Source of the DNA: Mytilus trossulus
Lineage: Eukaryota; Mollusca; Bivalvia; Mytilida; Mytilidae
DNA: 64,000 nucleotides
Reading direction: 5' to 3'
NCBI RefSeq assembly: GCF_036588685.1
Contig: NC_086376.1
Location: 25,581,930-25,645,929 of the forward strand
The notes beneath the pieces were generated by a model. That model did no database searches. It saw only the letters and a list, made by a program, of their open reading frames with translations, and was not told the origin of the DNA. Below, in pieces: positions 22,928 to 33,514 of this stretch (positions within the stretch are counted from its first letter, which is position 1; each line of letters starts with the position of its first letter). Position numbers and translations under genes: made by a program.

Positions 22928-25900
22928 CTAGAAATACAAAAAATAAATCTAATGTTACTTTATTGAATAATACAATCTTGACACAAATACATTTCCAGCT
23001 GTTGTATATTACATAATAATAATATGCAATGCAAGTGTTGAATATCAAGCGCATGTACACATGTATGCTGAAAAGATAAGATAATGTGATAAAAAGTTGT
23101 GGAAAAAAATAACACTAAACCATAATAAGAACATAACAATTTAAAAGAAATACAAACACTTTACTGTGAATACAAAAATGAAAATACTGAAGCTTACCTT
23201 TGTGTTATGTTGAAACTAGGTTCATAGTCTTCATCGGATGTCTGTTCAGAGTCATCATAATTTTGAGAAATATCAATCATGTCAATACTGATACTGAAAT
23301 AAAATTAAAAAAAATAAAGATGTAATAACAATTTAATTTTGATCATTAACCCCAAACTATATTAGATTTACCCTAAACAATTTTTGTGCCACCTCTCAGC
23401 TGTATGTTATCATCAGAAAAAAATAATTCCTATCATGACAGTATAATGTCTAGTAGTCATACAAGTACTACTTTGATTTGGACAATACATAGATAAAATG
23501 AATATCTGACAGATGGACAATTTGTGAATACTGAATTAAAATCCCAATATGTTGCAAAAAAAAAGTTACACACAAAGGCCATGATAAACAAATAAAATGA
23601 GGGTTTTTATTACATAGTGATACTGTTACATGTATGCATTTTAATCAACCATTTTCTACATTTGAAAATGCCTGTACCAAGTCAGGAATATGACAGTTCT
23701 TGTCTATTCGTTTTTGATGCGTTTTGTTATTTGATTTTGCCTTGTGGTTATGGACTTTCCGAATTGATTTTCCTCTGAGTTCAGTATTTTTGTGATTTTA
23801 CTTTTTAAAATATAAAGAAAAACATATTTTAAGAGATTCAAAATAATAACAACTTACTCAAAAGGATTAATAAAGCTGTTGTTGTTCACATCTTCCAATC
23901 CAGACATTCTAGACTCTCTGAAAAGTTATATTAGAAATTCAAAGTTTAATTAACCTGTAAAAACAACAATGAAATATGTAAAACTAAGTAATACTTTCCA
24001 TCATGTACTTATTTTTACCTGGACCCATTTGCTAGTGTTACATCTTAGGTCTTTAGCACGTAGTGAGATGAGAGGGTTTGTTTTATCTCGTGTTGAAGGC
24101 CTTATTGTGACTCAGAGGTAAAGAACATCAATTAAAGCACTGTTCCTTTGCTTGATGTGTGTTAACTGTTTTGCTGTGCAAGTGCATATATTGTGCCAAG
24201 GATAGACTGTATATTCCCATTCCATGAGCAGGTTACATTGCATTGCTTTTTTCTATAGTACTGCCCAATGAATACTTTCTTTAATCCACTGACAGTAATG
24301 ACTGTTACTTGCAACATGTACAAAGTGTAAATTCTCTAAGTTCATTTGAAATCAAGGTAACTGAAAAGAATCTAATAAATTGTTTTTTTTGTTGTTGTAG
24401 AAATACTCTGCTTTTCACATACACAAAGTTGAAAGTATCAATAATATCAATGTGTTATACGAATTACAATGTATTTTTATTTTGACAGAGTGAAGTTGAA
24501 ATACAAATTTTAAAAAAAATCAATATATATAGATTAATTTCACTTACATGTACTTATGACCTCCTTCTGTGTCTGAACATGAGATCTCTGACACATCTGG
24601 CTCTATTACTTTTGATAGCATATTGTGAGTAGTTGTTATACTTCCTGAAGCACAACTGTGCTGCTCTGATGTTCCAGCTGGAGTAGAGGCATTAATTTTG
24701 TACCATGGTGCAGCAGCCCTTTTACTATTATCATACCTATTAGATATAAACATATATTAAAAAAAAATGCATTTTAACTATTTTCAAAAATTACTTTTAA
24801 TGGTTTCAAAACTTCAATAGTTTAGTTTAAACATGTTTTACTATTCAATGAAGACAAATGGGCTTTAATAGACTTGTGACACTTTTAAGAGTTAGACATA
24901 TAAAATAAAGAAACCTGTGAATTGTTGAAGTATATGGTTCTATTACATGTACATGTTGTCTGAATAGCAACTTTTTTACACATGCCTCTTGTAGGATGAG
25001 CAACACCTGTACACTCTCTCCATGTTAATGAATCATCATAACAATTTTTGGAAAGGTGAACAGCACTGGTTGCCTGTTGTCAGGCAATAAATATCTGCAT
25101 GTATAATACTTGATTATACAACTTAATTAGCCATGGCATTTTAAAAATTCCAACAGAATGTATATTTTTATCAATTGCTTATTAATTCTCAACCTGAACA
25201 TGCTGAATATATCTGAGTATATCATTTGCCACTGTTCAATTAACAATCAATGAATGAAGATGTCTTCTAATTCATTTGTTTTTAATTTTTTCTTTGATAT
25301 GTAAACTCTTTCTTGTAATAATCAAGCATGTAGTAAAGAATATATAATGTTCATGATTATACAGTTTATAATAACTTTTTTAAATCATTTGCATGCCCTT
25401 TTTGTAATTTTTCAAATACATGCACATGTTCAAACCTCATTCCTGCCTGATTTTAAAAATCTTGATTGTCCACTTAAATGTACAGGCTATTAGGACAAGA
25501 CTGCCTTTGATGCATACAATTTGTTTTAATTTTATTCAGTATTCATTAATATTGAATGAATAATAACTTCAGTATTAAGAGAAAGAAAAGTGGTTAAATA
25601 TCATTGGCGGATCAAGGAGGTAGGGGTTTGAACCCCTCATTTTTTTAGCTGATCAATGCATTTTCAGAATGGGGATATAAAGTTGGAACCCCTCTTTTGT
25701 CTTACAAGATAAGATAAGAATGGGACCCCCCTTTTGAAATCCGCCCCTGAATATAGATCATGTACATGCATGGCATGTAATTATAACCGTACATTACATA
25801 TATTATTTCATGATGTACCACTCTGCATTTGAAGATAATTACATGTTTATGATAAGTCAGTTGATGTGATAATGTTGAACCTATAAATGTCAAGCTACAC

Positions 25901-26336
25901 GTAAAAATCATAAAATTGTAGAGTTTCCCCTTTGCAGGCCCCTAAGTCGAATGCATGTTTACATTTATTACATTGGTTTTAAAACAGGATAAAGTGCACT
26001 CGTGTGAATGAATTAATTGCATTACACAAAGCTTATCATTATTATCATCTAGCGCTTATGTTGTTATCAATGAACTTAAATTAGAAAAAATACATGCAAG
26101 CTATTCTCACGGACTATAAATTACCTGTCAAGTAATACTTTTGCAACTTCCGTATGAGATGTTGCTCCAATTTCTTCCTTAATGGCAATCCATCAGTGAT
26201 ACTGACTCCCTATGAAGATTTTTGTTTTGTTCGTCAGGCTATTTATTTCAGTCTTGTTTCTTTTTCTGTCTGAATCTGTCAGCGAACTATATCTACTGCC
26301 TGTCAAATTTTCGCGTACTTTCGCTTCAGTCGACAT
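22651..26336 (-). CDS. unnamed acidic protein, five exons, interrupted by an in-frame TGA
   Basis: Five minus-strand exons (26336-26125, 24736-24548, 23917-23858, 23293-23198, 22927-22651) have GT/AG borders and all junctions in phase 2, giving 278 codons including stops. From the ATG at 26336 (A at -3) the protein starts MSTEAKVRENLTG. Codon 48 is TGA, after which the same frame reads WIAIKEEIG, SHTEVAKVLLDRYDNSKRAA and AAPWYK. Exons 3-5 are acidic (for example EEQEIEDDDPIEDDKSEE). The C-terminus is FITEQPLLVYRDCLLMLA, then FKSLVDLKQKLLDLHLK. The W-x-x-(I/L)-K-x-E-(I/L)-G...EVAKVLLD stretch resembles a motif I have seen in uncharacterised mollusc proteins, sometimes in zinc-finger proteins; no zinc finger is present here. 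The five-exon frame argues for a real gene. The TGA argues for a null allele, recent pseudogene, sequencing error, or a start further in. Function unknown. Confidence 0.6.
23198..23293 (-). CDS. exon 4 of the 22651-26336 gene
   Basis: Acceptor TTTATTTCAG, donor ACACAAAG before GTAAGC. 96 bases, encoding ISIDMIDISQNYDDSEQTSD and EDYEPSFNITQ, strongly acidic. Confidence 0.65.
23645..23815 (+). repeat. dispersed repeat family C, forward, in intron 3
   Basis: ATTTTCTACATTTGAAAATG, CCTGTACCAAGTCAGGAATA, CTTGTCTATTCGTTTTTGAT and GAGTTCAGTATTTTTGTGAT, close to the copy at 2985-3195. It lies in the intron between exons 3 and 4 of the gene on the opposite strand. Confidence 0.82.
23858..23917 (-). 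CDS. exon 3 of the 22651-26336 gene
   Basis: Acceptor AACTTTTCAG, donor TTTTGA before GTAAGTT. 60 bases, encoding ESRMSGLEDVNNNSFINPF between two split codons. Confidence 0.65.
24548..24736 (-). CDS. exon 2 of the 22651-26336 gene
   Basis: Acceptor ATCTAATAG, donor ACAT before GTAAGTG. 189 bases encoding (R)YDNSKRAAAPWYKINAST..., a Ser/Thr-rich linker, and NMLSKVIEPDVSEISCSDTE. It holds the first in-frame ATG after the TGA. Confidence 0.65.
25602..25749. mobile_element. 148-bp MITE with CATTGGCGGATC / TCCGCCCCTG ends
   Basis: The left end CATTGGCGGATCAAGG and right end AAATCCGCCCCTG are imperfect inverted repeats. The interior has GAACCCCTC and GGACCCCCCTTTTG words. Elements built this way are widespread in invertebrates as I recall and are usually assigned to hAT-type MITEs. 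No clean target duplication is visible. It sits in intron 1 of the 22651-26336 gene. Confidence 0.65.
26125..26336 (-). CDS. exon 1 of the 22651-26336 gene
   Basis: Starts at ATG 26336-26334 and ends ...CTTGACAG before GTAATT (26124). 212 bases, leaving phase 2. Contains the in-frame TGA at 26193-26195. Were this exon to begin after the stop, the only nearby acceptor is CATTAAG before GAAGAAATTGG (26177), which is weak. Confidence 0.55.
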
Positions 26337-26780
26337 TTTTGTTCAATTTGAAAGCACGCTTTATACATGCGCAAACAAAGGTAAATTTCAAGTTCACATG
26401 AATACCGATTAGAATGATGATGACGATTTCACTTGCAAGTGAAACAGTCAAAATTTATGTTTAATCGCTTATTTCAACAAAATTAAAGGAAATTGATTGA
26501 TAAAAGCAAATTATTATTTGATTATTCCAATTTGATTAATGATTGATCTAAAAAAAATCATACTTTATTTTTTTATATATATCGTAGCTAGTGCTCCTTT
26601 AACACCTTTTCAAGCAAAAACATTTCTTTCTCAATTCAAACGATCGCAACTTTAACCTTTCAACTCTAACATGCGCTGTTTTTCAATTCTCACTCCTATC
26701 TAGATCTTACCAACTTTACTCTAACCTATACTCACCACAAATTCGGCAATGTTTTGTCGAAATTTGGGAGGTTAAAGCCA

Positions 26781-26802
26781 ATGGATGGATGGATGGAAGG
26801 AT
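26781..26802. repeat. (ATGG)n microsatellite
   Basis: Five ATGG units, ATGGATGGATGGATGGAAGG, about 450 bp upstream of the start of the minus-strand gene. Confidence 0.85.
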
Positions 26803-27418
26803 GAATAGCTGTTGAACGTCCTCTGGCAACCTAATACACATTTATGACGAAAAAATTGTTGTTTCACTTTGTTTTTTACAAGTTACTGACACAAATTTTA
26901 AACAGATTTCGGTTATTATTAAATTAATTATAGGACAACACGTTTTGATCCTGTTATAACGTGTGGCTGTACCAATAAACATTGACTAATTTTTGTAAAA
27001 TTGTACAACTTAGAATATTGACATTTGGTATTGTTTTGTAAGAAGCAGATTAAAGCCGACATAAATCGGTTTGAAGGAATTTCTTTTGATGCTTATGTTC
27101 TTATATAGTATGTTTGAAGGTGTTATTGTAATGATCAAATAAAATCTAATATGACGACTTATTATCGTCAACCAGTATAATGACAGTTTATCTACTTTTA
27201 GTGCAAGCGCATAAATACACAAAGCCGGTTGTTCCGCGTTACAACCAACTTATTCTTCACCAGATATTCTCAATTTTCAACATCAAAATCCCAAGTTCCG
27301 ATACAATATTTATATCACTCTTATACAGCAAAATAAACAAATCAGTCCATTTCATTTTTTTTTATGGTAAAATTTCATAAAACGAAAATTCTACGATATG
27401 AATTTTGTTATTGTTTTT

Positions 27419-27446
27419 GCATGGCAACGAATCAAGGTGACGTCAC
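27419..27446. promoter_or_regulatory. adjacent RFX half-site and CRE palindrome
   Basis: GCATGGCAAC (RFX/X-box half-site type) at 27419-27428 is followed by GTGACGTCAC (full CREB/ATF site) at 27437-27446. Such pairs occur in animal promoters, but the nearest modelled gene start (26336, minus strand) is 1.1 kb away, so this is a possible upstream element only. Confidence 0.3.
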
Positions 27447-27611
27447 AGGTATGTTTCAATAAACAAAAAATCAAATGTACATACCGGGCGTTTTTTTAAA
27501 AAGTTTCATGTGCGCCTCAGAACGAATAAAATTACATTGGAAGAAAATATTTGTCCTATAAGAATCGAAATAATTCATGACAGCCGTAGATTTGTTTTCA
27601 TTTAACCATGG

Positions 27612-27669
27612 GTTGGGCATTTATATTTGTTAACGCTCAGGAAAAAATAATCGAATATAAATGCCCAAC
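27612..27669. repeat. perfect 16-bp stem-loop
   Basis: GTTGGGCATTTATATT (27612-27627) and its exact reverse complement AATATAAATGCCCAAC (27654-27669) surround a 26-base loop. It could be a small palindromic repeat or a transcript hairpin; no flanking duplication was found. Confidence 0.8.
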
Positions 27670-27803
27670 AGATGAGCTACAGATTGTATTTTAAATTTAA
27701 AAGTTTAACTCGTAAAAAACGAGATTAAATTGTGACATAATCATTTGTAGTAAAAATGTACAAATAAAATGTTAGTGTCAAGAGAAATATAATTGAATTA
27801 GCG

Positions 27804-28271
27804 CACGGGGGGGGGGTCTCAACATGGGATTTTGGGTACAGGTGTGCAGCTGGGATTTTAAAAACACCCCCCCCATTCATATATTGAATAATTGTGAAAT
27901 CCCTCCCTATACATATATTTCACAGCGAAATCATAACCCATTCATATATTTATCAGCTCAAATAGTACCTATATGCATATACAATCTTATTATAAATCAA
28001 AAACACTTTTCAATTATACAATAGATGTGGAAATTTTAATGACAAAGAGTTTGGGAAATTCAGTGAAGATCGTTGCACAACAAACTGAAATTTATGACCC
28101 ATTTATATACCACAATCGGTCAATTACTACCTATTGATATATTTCCTCGGTAAAATTGCACCCCATTGATATATTTGACGGATCAAAAAAGGAACCCATA
28201 CCAGCGACACATATGTATATACCTTTATATAGGAAGAGACACCCCCCCCCCCCCCCCCCCCCACCCCCGTG
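27804..28271. mobile_element. 468-bp MITE bounded by G/C runs, 8-bp target-site duplication
   Basis: The left end is CAC followed by ten G and TCTC. The right end is GAGACA, 21 C, A, five C and GTG. The ends are therefore inverted repeats built on homopolymer runs. AATTAGCG flanks both sides exactly (27796-27803 and 28272-28279), an 8-bp target duplication. The interior has no open frame of note but carries copies of CCCATTCATATATTT at about 32-bp spacing. An 8-bp duplication with short inverted ends suggests hAT-driven mobility, by inference. Confidence 0.85.
27872..28177. repeat. degenerate 32-bp periodic array inside the MITE
   Basis: CC(C/T)ATTSATATATTT-like cores lie at about 27872, 27905, 27937 and 27968, then 28098, 28130 and 28162. 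Steps are 33, 32 and 31, then 32 and 32. The central gap (130) is about four periods, so the middle units have probably decayed. Confidence 0.65.
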
Positions 28272-28354
28272 AATTAGCGTCCTGAAAATGTCGTTCTTCG
28301 TGCTAAATTTTCTCTTTTTTTGAAGATGTTATTTATTGCAATACGTGTAACTGA

Positions 28355-28545
28355 ACGGCGAAGACACCAGAGAAACATTCAAACTCATATGGAAAATAAA
28401 CCAACAACGCCATGACTTAGAAAAAAAGACCAACAGACAAATAAGAATACACAAGACACAAAAAAAAAAAAAACTTAAGACGAAGCAACACGAATCTCAC
28501 CAAAAAAATCGGGGTGATCACAGGTGCTCCGGAAAGTACATTGTT
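28355..28545 (+). repeat. dispersed repeat family B, forward copy
   Basis: GAAGACACCAGAGAAACATT, AATAAACCAACAACGCCATG, GAAGCAACACGAATCTCACC and GATCACAGGTGCTCCGGAAA. Confidence 0.78.
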
Positions 28546-29210
28546 TTTAGACTGCAATTAAATATTGAGTTTAATAATTGCAAGCTGTTCCCTCGTTTTT
28601 CTCCGAAATTGATGTTGTTGTGATTTAAAATTCTATGATGTTCATATCTACAAAAAATCGATGGACTTCAAAGTTATTTGACCTTGTGACGTAGATCTAA
28701 GACTAAATTTTGCGTACTAACTAAAACATTAATTTTCGACATATCAAATCTTATTTCTGTCTTGTACAAGCATACCCCAACATATAAAAATGTTTATGCA
28801 TACAAAAAGCATGGCAATTCAAAATATTTTTATTTATAGTTTATATACACATCAACTGGGTAGAATTACACACCAGATCAAAATGCACTCTCTGTTTTCT
28901 CGAACATTGATGAGCGTTTGAGTCATAACTGGGACTAATAGCTGTGGCGAAACAGCAATCGACCTTACAAATGTATGTTGTTATACCCTTTTTATTACTA
29001 TTTATGCATGGGTCGGTCACTCTATCATGCATTTGAATAATTGAGCTAACACATGTAGTTTTTATAGGAGTCGAAGATCATGCTGAATTTCGTTCCATTT
29101 TCGGTTCACAAATCATTGATGGCATACTGATTTCATTTGAAGTTTTAAAAGATCCACACGTAAAATTTCGTACATATTGTGGCATTTCCATTGAAGAGGA
29201 AATATATAAT
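28546..29210. other. stretch without recognised gene
   Basis: 28546-28620 (TTGAGTTTAATAATTGCAAG, CTGTTCCCTCGTTTTTC) recurs near 29850-29880. No coding exon seen. Confidence 0.35.
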
Positions 29211-29691
29211 TAGTTATCAAAAGTACCAGGATTACAATTTTATACGCCAGACGCGCGTTTCGTCTACATAAGACTCATCAGTGACGCTCATATCAAAATA
29301 GTTAAAAAGCCAAATAAATACAAAGTTGAAGAGCATTGAGGACCCAAAATTCCAAAAAGTTGTGCCAAATACGGCTAAGGTAATCTACTCCTGGGGTAAG
29401 AAAATCCTTAGTTTTTCGAAAAATTCTAAGTTTTGTAAACAGAAAATATATAAAAATGACCATATAATTGATATTCATGCCAACACCGAAGTGCTGACTA
29501 CTGGGCTGGTGATACCCTCGGGGACGAAACGTCCACCAGCAGTGGCATCGACCCAGTGGTGTAAATAGTTATCAAAAGTACCAGGATTACAATTTTATAC
29601 GCCAGACGCGCGTTTCGTCTACATAAGACTCATCAGTGACGCTCATATCAAAATAGTTAAAAAGCCAAATAAATACAAAGTTGAAGAGCAT
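29211..29691 (+). repeat. repeat family A, 355-bp unit plus an identical 126-bp partial unit
   Basis: The text from TAGTTATCAAAAGTACCAGG through ACGCCAGACGCGCGTTTCG and AGTGACGCTCATATCAAAAT to GAAGAGCAT occurs at 29211-29336 and, without a single difference, at 29566-29691. Between them are 229 bases ending ACGAAACGTCCACCAGCAGT, GGCATCGACCCAGTGGTGTA. The layout is one full unit plus the first third of a second, or terminal direct repeats around a body. The 80-codon frame at 29326-29568 is translation of the unit. Other copies are at 39570, 63959 (forward), 41692 and 62697 (reverse). Confidence 0.9.
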
Positions 29692-29989
29692 ATAAAATAT
29701 ATGTGTTAAATCTTAGATATATCAACACGTGATAAAAAAGGAAAGTTCCTCGACCTTTTACTCCTAGTTCATAGCGTATACAATGTTAATCATACATTTT
29801 ACTTACAATCTACATTGTTTTATACAAAAATTATATATAATTTTTTATAATTGCAAGCTGTTACCTCGTCTTTCATAGAAATTGATGTTGCTAGAAATTA
29901 ATATTTTACATGTTTTGTGATGTTTCAATTATAGCGAATTCGATGAAATTCAAAGATAATTGACTCTTGACTCATACTTAAGTTCAAAT

Positions 29990-30215
29990 AGAACATGTTC
30001 CTTACGTCGTAACTACAATCCCCTATCCTTTCATAAATGTTATTTACAGAATTAGATTATTTACCGGATTTGTAACTCATAAGCAACACGACGGGTGCCA
30101 CATGTGGACCACGATCTGCTTACCCTTCCGGAGCACCTGAGATCACTCCAAGTTCGTGTTGTTTATTCTTTAGTTTTGTATGTTGTATCATGTGTACTAT
30201 TGTTTGACTGTTTTA
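29990..30215 (-). repeat. dispersed repeat family B, reverse copy
   Basis: TTCCTTACGTCGTAACTACA, CATAAGCAACACGACGGGTG, ATCTGCTTACCCTTCCGGAG and TGTTGTATCATGTGTACTAT, the reverse complement of 15525-15875. Confidence 0.8.
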
Positions 30216-31445
30216 AATTCTGAATTAAACTTTAAATATTTGGTGCGTCCTCAGTGTTTTTCTTGAAAAAAACTTATTGGACCTACCCAAGCCCCCCCCC
30301 CCTTCCCGCCCATCCTGCTTCTTTTGTAAGCGAATGGTAAGTTCAAACTAACTATTTACAAATTTTAACATCATTAATAGTTAAATGTTATTACTGGGAA
30401 CCTTTTTATGTTTTTTTGAAGTAAAATCAATTTATGTGAAAAAAGTAATACAATAGTTTGACCTAGACGTGTAATACTAGTGTAAAAAAAGTACAATATA
30501 GTATTACATACAATATCGGAAAATATAAACATGACATAGAGAAAACTTATTGTTTGTATGTAATAAATTAACATTTCCGACAAACAAACAAAAAACGAGC
30601 GTTTTATATAAGACCTTCTTAAATTTAAGCTTATATTGCAATAACTGTATATAATTGTATTTTACTGGTCGATCTGTGGTAATTTTGACTGCAGTCAATT
30701 GCCTTAAACAACATGTGAACCGACAAAAAAATCAAAGTGTGTAACGATCAGTACCTTCTATATTTATATTGATACATCAAAAGTGTTTAATGAAAAGCAA
30801 TATATTTTCGCTTTTGTACTAAATCATAATCCTGGTACCTTTGATAACTATTGGTCTTCTGGAGCTGGAGATTGGCAGTAAGCTATGAATAAAGTCTCCG
30901 CAACGTCTTATCCAAACGGGGACGTAAAGGTTGATGCCTCGTGATTAGGCAGTGCTATGTTTGATGTATGTTTAGGATAAGTTTTCATCCCTATTCTATA
31001 TACTTTTATTTTCAACTAGCAGTTTATATGCAAGCCTTCTTTATCGTCAATTTTATTATAAGACCTATTTATTGTATTTATTATTAATTGTTCTCGTCCT
31101 GAATATGCTTGCAAGATTTTCCACTAACGCCATAATGTATATATAAAACAATTTACGAAAAACGTATTTGACATGAACCAACGACAACCACTGGTACTGC
31201 AAGCGCCTGATTTGGAACAGGCATATAAAGAAATTTGCAGGGGTAAAGCATATATGCCGCTAGGTATATAAGTAAAGCAAAGTAACAAAATCTCCAACGG
31301 AATGTAAATTCAAAAAAAATCAGACATAATTAACCAACGAAACGAGTAAAAAAAACAAACTATCATGTTCTTGATATGGTACAGGGCAATAACCGAGGAA
31401 AATGATGGACTAAACCTGGTTTTATAGATTATCCTCCCTCTTGTA
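30216..31445. other. non-coding stretch with repeat fragments
   Basis: An 11-base C run lies at 30292-30302. A reverse family A end (CCTGGTACCTTTGATAACTA) is at about 30830-30850. 31370-31435 (GTACAGGGCAATAACCGAGG, AAACCTGGTTTTATAG) resembles family C in reverse. No exon recognised. Confidence 0.45.
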
Positions 31446-31447
31446 TA

Positions 31448-32316
31448 CTAGTCAACAAAAGAAACGATACAAGACTTTTTTCAAAATAAAGATAAAGTTT
31501 TCCGTTTATTGGACCAATATATAAGGTAGTAATACTTAATCATTATGGAAATATAAATCCGTTGAAAAAAAATTTTTTTTTTGCTTTTGTGACGTTTTTT
31601 CGCGATTTTTTTTTTTTTTTACAAAATTTACATAAAACGACAATTTAAAAAAACAGAAGTTCCAATTAATGATGCCAACCTCTCATTTAAAATTAAAGAC
31701 AGTGTTTGCCATCAATTTGTTTTTAAAAATCATACAGTTTCTTCGTTTAAATGTAAAGCAAAATTCGATCCCACGAGAAATCGTTAAAAAGTATACATTA
31801 TCAACTGATTTACCATAGACAGTATGTGTAAAGTGATATTCAAAAAGCGGCAGTTATCTTAAAACTAATCCGAAAGGTTCCAAATTTACTGTGTGTTGTT
31901 TTCATATCTAAAGCATTGATTTGAGACGAAATTAAAAAAAAAAAAATCTGCATTTTTTGAGATTTCAAAAAACACTTTTTTTCCCATAAATTTGAAAAAT
32001 CAATATTTCAACCCACTAGTTACATCATGAACATAACTTGATTATCATATTGAATATTTTTAAACAAATTTGAAATTTAATTAAGTGCTTAGAAAATTAT
32101 GTGTCGATTTTTTTTCAACTTTCCGCAAAACTAATTTGCACCTTTGATCATTTACACGGAATTTAGATACTTTCCGACAAGTTTTGATTTTCATAATCCA
32201 AGTGCATACATTGCAAATGCAAGCTTTTTAAAATAGTGTATCTCATTTTGTTTTATATTGAATACTATTTGATCAATTTTATTTTAAAGTCGTGTATCGT
32301 TTCTTTTGTTGACTAG
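31448..32316. mobile_element. 869-bp non-autonomous element with long terminal inverted repeats
   Basis: The left end CTAGTCAACAAAAGAAACGA, then TACA(A)GACTTT, is matched at the right end by its reverse complement (AAAGTCGTGTATCG, TTTCTTTTGTTGACTAG) with one mismatch in about 30. TA lies outside both ends (31446-31447, 32317-32318), as for TA target duplication of Tc1/mariner-type elements. The interior is AT-rich with homopolymer T runs and no transposase-like frame, so it is a deletion derivative or MITE. Confidence 0.82.
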
Positions 32317-33514
32317 TATATGACAGATGTTTATAATTTTGTTATATTGACACAATTTGGCAAGCAACCCATACAGAAATAAAACCTTAGGCTAATCTGC
32401 CAATATTTTGGGATCCAGCATCCAAAACTGTGAAAAAACATCACGACTGACTAAAATATGGTTGATTTTTAATATATGGACAAATGGTCATTTCTAAACA
32501 TACTGTATTGGATACTTTTTTTCTCTGGGATATTTTTTTTTATTGCTGACTCTAAGTGATAAAAATGATATAGTATTTTGGTACTGTTTACATCACTGTG
32601 TAAGTGAAGTTCATCTTTTGGGACATTGTACCACTCCGTGTTGAATTGAATTTTGATGGTTTCACTCATTGACAAAATCTTTTCATAACAGAGGAAATAA
32701 ACACTGATCAAGGTTAAAAAAAAAATTAAAAATAAAATAAAACACAATAAATTTACAGAATAATTTCAATGAGACAATTAATGCAAATCGTGTTGTCCAA
32801 GCTTAAGGTTATGGTTGTCTTTCTGATATCGTTTAACATCTCACCGCTTATTTTATTGATTTTGTATTTACATTTTGTCATAGATGAAATTAATGCATTC
32901 AGTGATACTGCAAAAGCCATTTCAATTGATATTTATCCTCGTGTAATGTGTTTTCGTACTAATATCAATTTTCACTGATTACAGTTTTCACTGTTGAGTT
33001 TTATTCAGGTGTTTACTCAAAGGAGTAGGGGCAAAAAGGCCCTTATTTGGCCCAAAAATTACTGCAAATTTAAAAGTTATCACACATAATATTTAATTAC
33101 TGAAAACTTGACTAAGGTATAAGGTACTAAGAAAAACAAAAATAATGTCAGTCGAATGTTTTTGGGGATCTAGATTTTTTGTCAAGGCTTCCTTCTTTTA
33201 TTGTTCCAGATTACTTTGTAATGTTCCTATGTAAAAGAAAACGAGGTTAAATGTTTTTGTACGAACTTCAAATTGGATCAGTACAATAACACTGAATGAC
33301 TTTTAAAGTCCGGAAATAATCATTTTCTAAAGTCGTTGTTCTGCAATGAATGTGTTTAATTTAAAAGATGCTTGTGTGTTTTTTTATGTAAAATTGTTTG
33401 TTTTAAGATTGTTACACAGTACTGACAGCTGTATCTATATTTTGACTATTTTATTTAGTATGTCTGTTTTGTTCAAGCATCGTCGTAAATCTAACTTAAT
33501 TAGATAAGACGGTC
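32317..33514. other. stretch without recognised gene
   Basis: Frames at 32469-32747 (minus) and 32769-32978 (plus) are AT-driven and hydrophobic, without family signature or convincing splice sites. Confidence 0.35.

Noticed and set aside
26359..26365. TATAAAG on the minus strand just before the ATG at 26336
   Set aside because: A TATA box only about 23 bp from the start codon would leave no 5' leader; the word is expected often in such AT-rich DNA.
27421..27455. Plus-strand first exon MATNQGDVT with a GTATGT donor
   Set aside because: Only ten codons and no downstream plus-strand exon could be found.
27872..28177. CRISPR-like reading of the 32-bp periodic repeats
   Set aside because: The genome is eukaryotic, the repeats are degenerate and lack uniform unique spacers; they lie inside a transposon.
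29326..29568. 80-codon frame inside repeat family A
   Set aside because: It is the translation of the 355-bp repeat unit, and other copies do not keep it open.
29211..29691. Reading the flanking 126-bp repeats as LTRs
   Set aside because: They do not begin TG or end CA, show no primer-binding site or polypurine tract, and lack an exact target duplication; a partial tandem unit fits better.
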